This document shows positions 32,584-40,703 of a stretch of 64,000 nt of DNA, in pieces (position 1 is the first letter of the stretch; each line of letters opens with the position of its first letter). Where the stretch lies: the NCBI GenBank assembly GCA_963742725.1, contig CAVUMX010000001.1, positions 558,001-622,000 on the forward strand, given 5' to 3'. The position numbers and the translations under genes are program-made. Under the pieces are notes generated by a model. The model was not told where the DNA came from. It saw only the letters and a list, made by a program, of their open reading frames with translations, and searched no databases. The stretch comes from CAVVAL01 sp963742725 (lineage in GTDB: Bacteria; Actinomycetota; Actinomycetes; Mycobacteriales; Cryptosporangiaceae).

Positions 32584-32685
32584 GGGCAGAGCATTACACA
32601 GTCGCGTCGGATTCTGGTACCCCGCTCCCAGGATGTGGACGCCCGCGCTTTGGGTTCCCGGTATTTACCCAGGCAGAATGGGGTC

Positions 32686-33375
32686 ATGGGTACAAGGCGG
32701 CCGCTCATCGGCATCACGTGTTACGTCGAACAGGCGAAGTGGGGGCCGTGGGACGAGCCGACCGCGCTGCTCCTCAACACCTACGTCGAAGCCGTCAGCG
32801 GCACGGGCGCGCGGGTTCTGATCCTGCCGCCGGACGCCGTCGACGGCGACGTCGTGTCCGTCCTCGACGGGCTCGTGCTCGCCGGCGGCGCCGACATCGA
32901 CCCGGCACGGTACGGCGCGGGCGCGCACCCCCAGACGGCCGGCATCCGGCCCACGCGTGACGCCGGGGAACTGGTCCTGCTCGCCGCCGCCCAGGCCCGT
33001 GACCTGCCCGTACTGGGGGTCTGCCGCGGTATGCAGCTCATGGCCGTCGCGGCGGGCGGCACGCTGCACCAGCACATGCCGGACATCGTCGGCACCGAGG
33101 AACACCGCCCCGAAGTCGGCGCGTACGGCGGGCACGACGCCAGGTTCGCGGCCGGCAGCCTCGTCGCCGGGATTCTCGGCGAGAACCTCAAGGTCAACTC
33201 GTACCACCACCAGGGGGTGGACGATCCCGGCGCGCTGACCGTCACCGGATGGGCGTCGGACGAGTCGATCGAGGTCCTGGAGGATCCGGCGCGCCGGTTC
33301 TATCTCGGCGTGCAGTGGCATCCGGAGGCGACGTCCGACCACCGGCTGTTCCAGGCGCTCGCCGACTCTGCCTAG
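32686..33375 (+). CDS. Class I glutamine amidotransferase-like hydrolase (peptidase C26, PuuD-like)
   Basis: This 229-residue protein has the nucleophile elbow GVCRGMQLMAVAAGG (Cys near residue 112), LVLAGGADIDPARYG and the His-Glu pair in GVQWHPEA. The family cleaves gamma-glutamyl bonds, for example gamma-glutamyl-GABA in polyamine breakdown. It lies divergent from cimA and 3 kb from a gamma-glutamyl-synthetase cluster that would make such substrates. The ATG at 32686 has only a weak ribosome binding site. Confidence 0.88.
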   Translation: MGTRRPLIGITCYVEQAKWGPWDEPTALLLNTYVEAVSGTGARVLILPPDAVDGDVVSVLDGLVLAGGADIDPARYGAGAHPQTAGIRPTRDAGELVLLAAAQARDLPVLGVCRGMQLMAVAAGGTLHQHMPDIVGTEEHRPEVGAYGGHDARFAAGSLVAGILGENLKVNSYHHQGVDDPGALTVTGWASDESIEVLEDPARRFYLGVQWHPEATSDHRLFQALADSA

Positions 33376-33379
33376 CGGC

Positions 33380-33400
33380 ATATACCGGTCATCGGTATAT
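33380..33400. promoter_or_regulatory. PadR operator candidate
   Basis: The perfect palindrome ATATACCG-gtcat-CGGTATAT lies 8 bases before the padR start codon and just after the upstream stop. PadR-family repressors bind such AT-rich dyads, so negative autoregulation is likely. Confidence 0.75.
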
Positions 33401-33408
33401 TGTTCGCC

Positions 33409-33741
33409 ATGGCGATGCGCGAGCCGACGTTCCTCATCCTCACGGCGCTGGCCGGGCCCGCCCTGCACGGGTACGGCGTGATGCGCCAGGTCACCGAGCT
33501 GTCCGGCGGCCGGGTCGAGCTGCGGGCGGGCACCCTGTACGCCGCCCTCGACCGCCTCAGCGCCGACGGCCTGATCGCCGTCGACCGCGAAGAAGCCGTC
33601 GAAGGCCGGCTCCGGCGGTACTACCGGCTCACCGAGAGCGGCAGCACCGCCCTGCGCGACGAAGCCGCCGCCCTCCGCCGCCACGCCGATGCCGCGGCCG
33701 AACGCCTCGCCCACTGGATCCCCCACCCCGCCCCGGGCTGA
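33409..33741 (+). CDS. PadR-family transcriptional regulator
   Basis: This 110-residue winged-helix protein shows the PadR pattern FLILTALAGPALHGYGVMRQVTELSGGRVELRAGTLYAALDRLSADGLI with an RLRRYYRLTESG wing. It starts with ATG at 33409. A membrane-protein gene follows after a repeat-filled gap of 224 bases, a common PadR-target arrangement. The ligand is unknown. Confidence 0.92.
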   Translation: MAMREPTFLILTALAGPALHGYGVMRQVTELSGGRVELRAGTLYAALDRLSADGLIAVDREEAVEGRLRRYYRLTESGSTALRDEAAALRRHADAAAERLAHWIPHPAPG

Positions 33742-33881
33742 CGCCCAGGCGCCCGGACCCGGCCGCCCCACCCGCCCATGCCGCGCCTCACCCGCTCGCA
33801 CCGCCGCGCCTCACCGCCTCACCGCCTCCCGCCTACCCGCCTACCCCCACCCGCGCGCCCGCGCGCCCGCGCGCCCGCAAA

Positions 33882-33946
33882 CCGGACTATCCGGGCTCGC
33901 GTGCTGTAACCGCCCGCCCATAACCACGCTTGCCCCGAATGTTCGA
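33882..33946. repeat. Dispersed palindromic element, copy 3
   Basis: This is the same family as 22183-22247, in the same orientation and with the core CGTGCTGTAACCG. It lies between padR and its putative target gene, beside a low-complexity run of CCCGCGCG. Confidence 0.65.
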
Positions 33947-33965
33947 TTCGCGCTCTGGAGGGCCG

Positions 33966-34985
33966 ATGCCGAACGACCGCCACCCGCTGGCCCGGCGCTA
34001 CCACGCGCTGCTGCGGGCGTACCCGCGCTCGTACCGTCGGGAGCGCGCCGCGGAGATCGTCACCACGCTGCTGGACGCGGCGCCTGCCGAGCGCACCCGT
34101 CCGACGGTGGCCGAGGCGTTCGACCTGATCCGGGGCGGCATCGCCTACCGGTTCCGGGTGCGCGGCGCCGGCGCGGTGTTCGCCACTCTCTGCATGGCCG
34201 TCATCGCGGGGGTGGCGGCCGGGGCGCTGGGCGGCTTCGTGGGGTGGCAGTCCGCACCGCCGCTGCCCGGTCCGGCCGAGGCGGCGCGGCTCGTCCAACC
34301 GGCGCTGCCCGCCGGGGCGTCCGTCCACACGAGCAGGTGGGATTTCCTGTTCGCCGACAGTCCGAAGTACACCGATCCGGACTGGGTCTACCTGCTCGGC
34401 GGCACCGACGAGTACGAGGCGGGCCGCGTCCACGTCGCGGCGACCTACCCTCGCGCTGAGAACGCGGCCGACGCCGCCCGCACCCGGCTCGCCGCCCAGG
34501 GCTGGCGCCTCGGCCCGGCCACCGGCGGCGCCTATCCCGAAACCGTCGCGTACCGGGACGGACTGCGGATCAAGCTCTTCACCATGACGGACACGCACGA
34601 CGAGCTGGTGGTCGTCCTCACCCGGACGGCACCGTCAGGCGTCCTCCCGCTCACCACGCTGGGACTTCTGGCCGGAGCGCTGGGCGGCTGGTTGCTCGCC
34701 GCGTGGGCGTTCCGCCGCGCGGCGGGTGCGTCTCCGACCCGCCGCGCGGGAGGCGTCCTGCTCGTCATCGGCGGTGTCATCGCGCTGTTCCCGGCGACGG
34801 CGTACAGCCTGGTCGCGATCGTCGCCGGGTACGTCACGGCGCCGGAACCGGTGCCGGTGTGGATCGGGTACGTGTTCATGGTCGCCCGTCCGCTCGCGGG
34901 GCTGGGGGCCGCGGCCCTGCTCGCCGCCCTCCTCACCGCCTCGACCGGACGGCGCCCCCACCCGACTTGGGGTGCAATCGCATAG
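33966..34985 (+). CDS. PadR-associated membrane protein
   Basis: This 339-residue protein has a cytoplasmic N-terminus (RYHALLRAYPRSYRRERAAEIVTTLLDAA) typical of PadR-linked membrane proteins. One helix lies near residues 75-98, an extracytoplasmic domain at about 100-220, and three further helices (TTLGLLAGALGGWLLAAWAF, GVLLVIGGVIALFPATAYSLVAIVAG and LAGLGAAALLAALLTA) follow. The ATG has GGAGG upstream. A stress or envelope role is possible but unproven. Confidence 0.78.
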   Translation: MPNDRHPLARRYHALLRAYPRSYRRERAAEIVTTLLDAAPAERTRPTVAEAFDLIRGGIAYRFRVRGAGAVFATLCMAVIAGVAAGALGGFVGWQSAPPLPGPAEAARLVQPALPAGASVHTSRWDFLFADSPKYTDPDWVYLLGGTDEYEAGRVHVAATYPRAENAADAARTRLAAQGWRLGPATGGAYPETVAYRDGLRIKLFTMTDTHDELVVVLTRTAPSGVLPLTTLGLLAGALGGWLLAAWAFRRAAGASPTRRAGGVLLVIGGVIALFPATAYSLVAIVAGYVTAPEPVPVWIGYVFMVARPLAGLGAAALLAALLTASTGRRPHPTWGAIA

Positions 34986-35012
34986 CCAGGCTGCACGATC
35001 CCACCCCCAAAT
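34965..35012 (+). repeat. Dispersed nested-hairpin element, copy B
   Basis: Related to copies A (4423) and C (35964), with outer arms TTGGGGTG / ATCCCACCCCCAA and the inner hairpin AGCCAGGCT. It overlaps the last codons and provides the TAG stop of the upstream membrane-protein gene, then leads into the DUF559 gene. Confidence 0.75.
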
Positions 35013-35068
35013 CCTGGCCCTGTGGACGGCCAAAACGGGCGGACCGCCGAACCCGGCATCCTCAGTGG

Positions 35069-35959
35069 ATGGAGTATCCAAAACTGGTCGCGGTCGCCGA
35101 GGACCAGGGCCAGCTGTTCACCTGGCAGCAGGCGAGGGACGCCGGCTACTCCGCCTGGCAGATCCGGACCCGTCTGGCGGACGGTCGATGGCGCGTCGTC
35201 CTCGGACGGGTGTTGGGGGCCGCCGGCGTACCGGACACCCCGTCGACACGCGATCGCGCCGCCTATCTTGCCGGCGGTGCGGGCGCCGTCCTGAGCGGAC
35301 TCTCTGCGGCACGGCTACACGGCATGGACGTCCCTGACGGACCCGGCTGCGTCACTGTGCCAAGGCGGCGGCACCTGGCCATCGCCGGCGTGCGCCTGCT
35401 GCGGGAACCAGTCGACGGCGACGACCTGATCCTGCTCGCGGACATGCTGGTCACGAGCCGTGCCCGGACGGTCTTCGACTGCCTGCGCATACTCCCCCAC
35501 GACGCCGCGACGGCCTTACTGGATCAGGCCCTGCAGAAGAAGTGGGTCACGCTCACCGGCCTGTCCGGACGGGTGACCGCACACGGCCAGCGGCACGGCG
35601 CGCCACGCCTCCGTTCGTTGCTGTCCGAGGCGTCGCTCGGCGCGCGGTCCGAGGCCGAACGGCTGCTGCACGGCGGCCTACGGACCGCTGACATGACCGG
35701 CTGGGTTGGCAACCACGAGGTGCACGACGCCGCCGGCCTCATCGGGGTCGTCGATGTCGCATTCCTCGCGGCAAAGGTGGCGATCGAGGTGGACGGACGG
35801 GCCTGGCATAGCGCCGCCGACCGGTTCCAGCGAGACCGCACCCGCCAGAACCGGCTCGTCAACGCCGGCTGGACCGTTCTCCGCTTCACCTGGCACGACC
35901 TGGAAACGTCCATGCCGGACGTGATCGCCACAATCCGAACAGCGCTCGCCCGGCCCTGA
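35069..35959 (+). CDS. DUF559 (Vsr-like) endonuclease-domain protein with an AbiEi-like N-terminus
   Basis: This 296-residue protein starts with a winged-helix-like region (QGQLFTWQQARDAGYSAWQIRTRLADGRWRVVLGRVL) as in AbiEi antitoxin-like proteins. It ends in a PD-(D/E)XK-like domain (IGVVDVAFLAAKVAIEVDGRAWHSAADRFQRDRTRQNRLVNAGWTVLRFTWHDL) containing DVAF...AIEVDG as probable metal ligands. Such proteins are abundant in actinomycetes and of unknown function. The gene is bracketed by two copies of the same nested hairpin. Confidence 0.85.
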   Translation: MEYPKLVAVAEDQGQLFTWQQARDAGYSAWQIRTRLADGRWRVVLGRVLGAAGVPDTPSTRDRAAYLAGGAGAVLSGLSAARLHGMDVPDGPGCVTVPRRRHLAIAGVRLLREPVDGDDLILLADMLVTSRARTVFDCLRILPHDAATALLDQALQKKWVTLTGLSGRVTAHGQRHGAPRLRSLLSEASLGARSEAERLLHGGLRTADMTGWVGNHEVHDAAGLIGVVDVAFLAAKVAIEVDGRAWHSAADRFQRDRTRQNRLVNAGWTVLRFTWHDLETSMPDVIATIRTALARP

Positions 35960-35963
35960 TCCC

Positions 35964-36008
35964 ATTTGGGGTGGGATCACGTAGCCAGGCTCCACAATCC
36001 CACCCAAA
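35964..36008 (+). repeat. Dispersed nested-hairpin element, copy C
   Basis: The outer arms TTTGGGGTGGGAT and ATCCCACCCAAA enclose AGCCAGGCT and lie five bases after the DUF559 stop. This is the best-paired copy of the family. Low-complexity CG-rich sequence without a gene follows to 36186. Confidence 0.8.
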
Positions 36009-36186
36009 CCCGCGGGCCGCAGGGCGGCGGCGGGCAGCGCGGCACGGCGCGAGGCCGCGGCGGGCAGGGCGACCGGCGGCGCGGGCGACCGGCGGCGCGG
36101 CGCGGCGCGGGCGGCGCGGCGCGGGCGCGGGCGGCGCGGCCGCCGGGCGGCCGGCGCGGGTGGCGCGGCGCGGCGGACCAGCCCGG

Positions 36187-36978
36187 CTACAGCGGTGTCA
36201 CGTAGGCGCCGGAGATTCCGCCGTCCACCAGGAACTCCGACGCTGTGATGAACGAGCTGTCGTCGCTCGCCAGGAATGCGACGGCAGCCGCGATCTCCTC
36301 CGCTTCGGCGAACCGTCCCAGCGGGACGTGCACCAGGCGGCGCGCCGCCCGCTCCGGATCCGACGCGAACAGTTCCTGCAGCAGCGGCGTGTTCACCGGC
36401 CCGGGGCAGAGCGCGTTCACCCGGATACCTTCGCGCGCGAACTGCACGCCGAGTTCGCGCGACATCGCCAGCACGCCGCCCTTGCTGGCGGTGTACGAGA
36501 TCTGCGAGGTCGCCGCACCCATCCGGGCCACGAACGAGGCCGTGTTGATGATCGAGCCGCGCCCGCGCGCCTGCATGTGCGGGATCGCGTACTTGCAGCA
36601 CAGGTACACCGACGTCAGGTTGACTTCCTGCACGCGGCGCCAGGCGTCCAGGCCGGTGGTGAGGATCGAGTCGTCGTCGGGCGGCGAGATGCCGGCGTTG
36701 TTGAACGCGATGTCCAGCCCGCCATAGGTGTCCACAGCGGACTGGAACAGCCCCTTGACCTGTTCCTCGGACGTGACGTCGGCGGCGAAGAACGTCCCGT
36801 CGACCTCCTTCGCCGCCTCCTCGCCACCCGCGCCCGGGAGGTCACCGATGACGACGCGGGCCCCCTCGGACGCGAACCGCCGCGCTGTGGCCAGCCCGAT
36901 CCCGCTCGCGCCGCCGGTCACGACAGCGACCCTGTCCTGCAACCGCGCCACGCCGGGCGCCCCCACCACGTTGCCCAC
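36187..36978 (-). CDS. Short-chain dehydrogenase/reductase
   Basis: This 263-residue classical SDR has the cofactor motif TGGASGIG, NNAG and the catalytic YTASK, with Ser in INTASF. The GTG at 36978 has GGAGGA at six bases and is preferred to a GTG at 36984 that overlaps the dehydrogenase stop. It is the last gene of the FadR-GS-ALDH-SDR run and probably oxidises or reduces an intermediate of amine degradation. The substrate is not known. Confidence 0.9.
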   Translation of the reverse strand: MGNVVGAPGVARLQDRVAVVTGGASGIGLATARRFASEGARVVIGDLPGAGGEEAAKEVDGTFFAADVTSEEQVKGLFQSAVDTYGGLDIAFNNAGISPPDDDSILTTGLDAWRRVQEVNLTSVYLCCKYAIPHMQARGRGSIINTASFVARMGAATSQISYTASKGGVLAMSRELGVQFAREGIRVNALCPGPVNTPLLQELFASDPERAARRLVHVPLGRFAEAEEIAAAVAFLASDDSSFITASEFLVDGGISGAYVTPL

Positions 36979-36980
36979 TC

Positions 36981-38336
36981 TCACTCCTCCGTTGCGATGA
37001 AGACGTTCTTGACCTCGGTGAACGCGTCGAGGGCGTCAGGCCCCAGTTCGCGCCCGAGGCCGGACTGCTTGAAACCGCCGAACGGCGTCCAGTACCGGAC
37101 GGACGAGTGCGAGTTGACGGACAGGTTCCCCGCCTCGACCGCCCGGGCGACGCGCAGGCCACGCCCCAGGTTCTGCGTCCAGATCGACCCGGACAGCCCG
37201 TACTCGCTGTCGTTGGCGATGCGGATCGCGTCGGCCTCGTCCTCGAACGGCAGCACGACGACGACCGGCCCGAAGATCTCCTCGCGCACCGCCCGGTCGT
37301 CGAGAGAAACCGGCGCCAGCACGGTCGGCGGGTACCAGAAACCTGGGCCATCCGGGGCCGAGCCCCGGAACGCCACCGGCGCGTCGTCCGGGACGAAGCT
37401 GGCAACCGTCGCGAGCTGCGCCGCGCTGATCAGCGGCCCCATCTCCGTCTTCTCGTCGCCGGGCGGGCCCACGACCACGCCGGAGACAGCCGGTTCCAGC
37501 AGCTCCATGAACCGGTCGTACACGCTGCGCTGCACGAGGATCCGCGACCGCGCGCAGCAGTCCTGACCCGCGTTGTCGAAGACCCCGTAGGGCGCGGTAG
37601 CGGCCGCGCGAGCCAGGTCGGCGTCCTCGAAGATGATGTTGGCGCTTTTGCCACCCAGCTCCAGTGTCACCGGCTTCACCCGTTCCGCGCAGCCGGCCAT
37701 GACCCTCTTGCCCACGTCGGTGGAGCCGGTGAAGACGAGCTTCGCCACGTCGGGGTGCTCGACGAACCGCTGCCCGACGACCGACCCGGCGCCGGGGACG
37801 ACCGTGAACACGCCCGGCGGAATCCCCGCCTCCAGCGCCAGCTCGCCGAGCCTCAGAGCGGTCAACGGTGTGAGTTCGGCCGGCTTCAGCACGACGGTGT
37901 TGCCGGCCGCGAGCGCGGGCACGAACCCCCAGCCGGCGATCGGCATCGGGAAGTTCCACGGGACGATCACGCCGACCACGCCCAGCGGCTCGCGGAACGT
38001 CACGTTGATGCCGCCGCTCACGGGAATCTGCTGGCCGAACAGCCGCTCCGGCCCGCCCGCGTAGTAGTCGAGCACGTCGCGGACGTTGCCCGCCTCCCAC
38101 CGCGCGTTGCCGATCGTGTGGCCGGCGTTCGTCACTTCGAGCTGGGCCAGCTCCTCCAGATTGGAGTCCACGACGGCGGCGAACCGCCGCAGCAGCCGGG
38201 CCCGGTCGCCGGGCGCCACGGCCTTCCATGCCGGAAACGCCGCCCGCGCCGTGGCAATGGCGGCGTCCGTCTCCTCCACCGTGGACGGTGGAATCGTGGC
38301 GACCACGTCCTCGGTCGCCGGATTGAGTACCTTCAT
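36981..38336 (-). CDS. Aldehyde dehydrogenase
   Basis: This 451-residue protein has VVGVIVPWNFPM, GNTVVLKPAELTPL, FTGSTDVGKRVM, the general-base region TLELGGKSANIIF and the catalytic cysteine segment GQDCCARSRI, plus EIFGPVV. It would oxidise an aldehyde to an acid, such as gamma-glutamyl-aminoaldehyde or an aminoaldehyde. It overlaps the glutamine-synthetase-like gene by four bases (ATGA). The length is slightly short for the family (usually about 480) because the N-terminal arm is reduced. Confidence 0.93.
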   Translation of the reverse strand: MKVLNPATEDVVATIPPSTVEETDAAIATARAAFPAWKAVAPGDRARLLRRFAAVVDSNLEELAQLEVTNAGHTIGNARWEAGNVRDVLDYYAGGPERLFGQQIPVSGGINVTFREPLGVVGVIVPWNFPMPIAGWGFVPALAAGNTVVLKPAELTPLTALRLGELALEAGIPPGVFTVVPGAGSVVGQRFVEHPDVAKLVFTGSTDVGKRVMAGCAERVKPVTLELGGKSANIIFEDADLARAAATAPYGVFDNAGQDCCARSRILVQRSVYDRFMELLEPAVSGVVVGPPGDEKTEMGPLISAAQLATVASFVPDDAPVAFRGSAPDGPGFWYPPTVLAPVSLDDRAVREEIFGPVVVVLPFEDEADAIRIANDSEYGLSGSIWTQNLGRGLRVARAVEAGNLSVNSHSSVRYWTPFGGFKQSGLGRELGPDALDAFTEVKNVFIATEE

Positions 38337-39679
38337 AGCCTCTCGAACCCCCGGTAACGTTCCCAGTCCGTGACAGCCGCCTCGAACGCGGTCAGCTCCA
38401 CATCGGCGGCGTTGACGTAGTGGGCGACGACCTCGTCCCCGAACGTCTCCCGCGCGAAGTCGCTGGCGGCGAACAGGTCGCGGGCCTCGCGCAGGGTCTT
38501 GGGGACGCGCGGCGCGTCGGAGGTGTACGCGTTGCCGGTGAACGCCTCGGGCAGCGGCAGTTCCTGCTCGACGCCCGCCAGCCCGGCGGCGATCATGGCG
38601 GCGCAGGCCAGGTACGGGTTCACGTCACCGCCCGGCACCCGGTTCTCGAAACGGAACCCATGCCCGTGGCCGATCACGCGCAGCGCGCACGTGCGGTTGT
38701 CGTGGCCCCAGGCGACGGCGGTCGGGGCGAAGCTGCCGTCCACGAAGCGCTTGTAGCTGTTGATGTTGGGGGCCAGGAACAGGGTCATCTCGCGCAGGTA
38801 GGCGAGCTGCCCGGCGAGGAAGTGCTGGAAGAAGGCATCGTCGTCAGCGAACGTCGCCGCGCCGTCGGTGCCGCGCACGCTCAGGTGGATGTGGCACGAG
38901 TTGCCCTCGCGCTCGTTGAACTTGGACATGAACGTCAGGCTCATGCCCTCCTGGGCCGCGATCTCCTTCGCGCCGTTCTTGTAGATCACGTGGTGGTCGC
39001 ACGCCCGCGTGACCTCGTCGTACTTGAACGCGATCTCGTGCTGGCCCAGGTTGCACTCGCCCTTGGCCGACTCGACGGTCAGCCCGGCGCCCGTCATCCC
39101 GTTGCGGATGCGGCGCAGCAGCGGCTCGATCCGGGCCGTACCCAGCAGCGAGTAGTCGATGTTGTACTGGTTCGCCGGGGTCAGCTCGCGGTAGCCACGC
39201 TGCCAGGCGTCCTCGTAGGAGTCACGGAAGACGATGAACTCCAGCTCGGTGCCGGCGTAGGCCTTCAGGCCGCGTTCGGCGAGCCGGTCGACCTGCTTGC
39301 CGAGGATCTGGCGAGGCGAGGCGATGACGGGGGTGCCGTCGTGCCAGGTGAGGTCCGCCAGGATGCCGACCGTCGCGTCGTGCCACGGCACCCGGTGGAG
39401 CGTCGACAGGTCCGGTTTGAGGACGAAATCGCCGTAGCCGGTGTTCCACGAACTCATCGCGTACCCGTCGACCGTGTTCATGTCGACGTCCACCGCGAGC
39501 AGGTAGTTGCAGCCCTCGGCGGCGTGGCCGAGGACGTCCGACAGGAAGTACGGCCCGGCGAGCCGCTTGCCCTGGAGCCGCCCCTGCATGTCGGTGAACG
39601 CGAGGAGCACGGTGTCGACCGTGCCGTCCGCGATCTCGATCCTGAGCTGGTCCACGGTGAGCCGGCTCCCGTGTGCCAT
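38333..39679 (-). CDS. Glutamine synthetase-like gamma-glutamyl-amine ligase
   Basis: This 448-residue class I GS-fold enzyme has AGTELEFIVF, GQHEIAFKYDEVTRACDHHVIYK, GNSCHIHLSV and RFENRVPGGDVNPYLACAAMIAAG. It lacks the typical adenylylation loop of housekeeping GlnA. With the adjacent aldehyde dehydrogenase, SDR and FadR regulator it resembles the Streptomyces GlnA3/GlnA4 loci, which ligate glutamate to polyamines or ethanolamine. The ATG at 39679 has GGAGG at five bases, better than the GTG at 39685. The substrate is inferred from context only. Confidence 0.88.
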   Translation of the reverse strand: MAHGSRLTVDQLRIEIADGTVDTVLLAFTDMQGRLQGKRLAGPYFLSDVLGHAAEGCNYLLAVDVDMNTVDGYAMSSWNTGYGDFVLKPDLSTLHRVPWHDATVGILADLTWHDGTPVIASPRQILGKQVDRLAERGLKAYAGTELEFIVFRDSYEDAWQRGYRELTPANQYNIDYSLLGTARIEPLLRRIRNGMTGAGLTVESAKGECNLGQHEIAFKYDEVTRACDHHVIYKNGAKEIAAQEGMSLTFMSKFNEREGNSCHIHLSVRGTDGAATFADDDAFFQHFLAGQLAYLREMTLFLAPNINSYKRFVDGSFAPTAVAWGHDNRTCALRVIGHGHGFRFENRVPGGDVNPYLACAAMIAAGLAGVEQELPLPEAFTGNAYTSDAPRVPKTLREARDLFAASDFARETFGDEVVAHYVNAADVELTAFEAAVTDWERYRGFERL

Positions 39680-39739
39680 CGGCACCTCCCCAAATGTCGT
39701 GGGGGAAACTTATGCGCCGTGAGCGGTCCGCCGCAATGG

Positions 39740-39761
39740 TCTAAAGCAAGTGCATTTTAGA
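39740..39761. promoter_or_regulatory. Inverted-repeat operator candidate upstream of the GS-like gene
   Basis: TCTAAA-N10-TTTAGA lies 60 bases before the GS-like start and 56 bases after the FadR-type regulator gene. The position suits a site for the adjacent regulator. The spacing is larger than usual for FadR-type sites, so confidence is limited. Confidence 0.4.
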
Positions 39762-39817
39762 GGACGCCCGGCACCGCACCGGAAGCCGGCAGCCCGGCGT
39801 GGCAAGCGGAGCCAGGA

Positions 39818-40552
39818 TCAAGCCAGGAAGCCCCTGAGCAGCGCCGCCGTCGCGTCGCAGTGCTCCTCCATGACCGTCCGGGCGTCGGCGCCGTCGCCGG
39901 CCAGGATCGCCTCGACGACGGCCGTGTGCTGGGCGTCGGAGTGGGCGATGTTGCGGCGCAGGACCGGGATGGCGGCGAGGAGTTCGCCCACCTGGGACTG
40001 GACGTCCGCCACCGCCGTCACCAGCGGCGCGCAGCCCGTCACGCTGGCGATCGCCAGGTGCAGGCGCGAATCGGCGACCCGGCGCTGGGCATCGTCCGGG
40101 GCGTCGGTGCACTCGGCGAGGCAGCCCGCCAGGTACGCCCGTTCGGCCGCGGACAGGGTCCGGGTCGCGGCCAGCGCGGCGGCGCCCGGCTCCACGACCC
40201 GGCGGAAGTCGAGCGCCTGGTGCAGCCGGTCCCCCATCGACCGGGCCACCTCCGCCGCGTGCTCGCGCGTCGGCAGGCCCGCCTGGAACGTGACGAACGT
40301 GCCACCGCCCCGCCCCCGCCGCGACTCCACGAACCCGGCCTCGGCCAGCGCCTTGATCGCCTCGCGCAACGTCATCCGGCTCACGCCGAGCAGGTCCGCC
40401 AGCTCCCGCTCGGGCGGCAGCCGCTCGCCCAACGTCACCACGCCCAGCTTGATCGCCCGCGCCAAGCGCTCGACGGTCACCTCGAACGCGTTCCCGTCCC
40501 GGATCGGCCGGAACATCGACCGAGAGAGGGCAGTACTTGCTGGTTCGCTCAT
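39818..40552 (-). CDS. GntR/FadR-family regulator
   Basis: This 244-residue protein has an N-terminal winged helix (LGERLPPERELADLLGVSRMTLREAIKALAEAGFVESRRGRGGG) and an all-helical FCD effector domain with metal-binding histidines (RLHLAIASVTG and SDAQHTAVVEAI). It lies directly upstream of the GS/ALDH/SDR genes on the same strand and is their likely regulator. Confidence 0.92.
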   Translation of the reverse strand: MSEPASTALSRSMFRPIRDGNAFEVTVERLARAIKLGVVTLGERLPPERELADLLGVSRMTLREAIKALAEAGFVESRRGRGGGTFVTFQAGLPTREHAAEVARSMGDRLHQALDFRRVVEPGAAALAATRTLSAAERAYLAGCLAECTDAPDDAQRRVADSRLHLAIASVTGCAPLVTAVADVQSQVGELLAAIPVLRRNIAHSDAQHTAVVEAILAGDGADARTVMEEHCDATAALLRGFLA

Positions 40553-40703
40553 TGCGCGCCGCCTTTATGCGCTGTCGACGCCGTGCGCCACACCACGGCT
40601 ACGCCGGTGTGTCGCCCGGCTTTCGACAGCGCGGCGGCGTCCACTCGCTCACGGGGGCGGCGCTTCGTTCGCTCACGGGGGCGGCGCTTCGTTCGCTCAC
40701 GGG
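40553..40703. repeat. Palindrome and 24-bp tandem repeats before the FadR gene
   Basis: An inverted repeat with arms GCGCTGTCGA (40569-40578) and TCGACAGCGC (40623-40632) and an imperfect internal stem is followed by TCGCTCACGGGGGCGGCGCT... units. These units have a 24-base period at 40645-40668 and 40669-40692, with a partial copy to 40703. The block lies between DUF2252 and the FadR-type gene and is non-coding. Confidence 0.75.

Noticed and set aside
38333..39679. Housekeeping glutamine synthetase glnA
   Set aside because: The sequence lacks the adenylylation-loop signature and sits with an aldehyde dehydrogenase, SDR and FadR, so a gamma-glutamyl-amine ligase is more likely.
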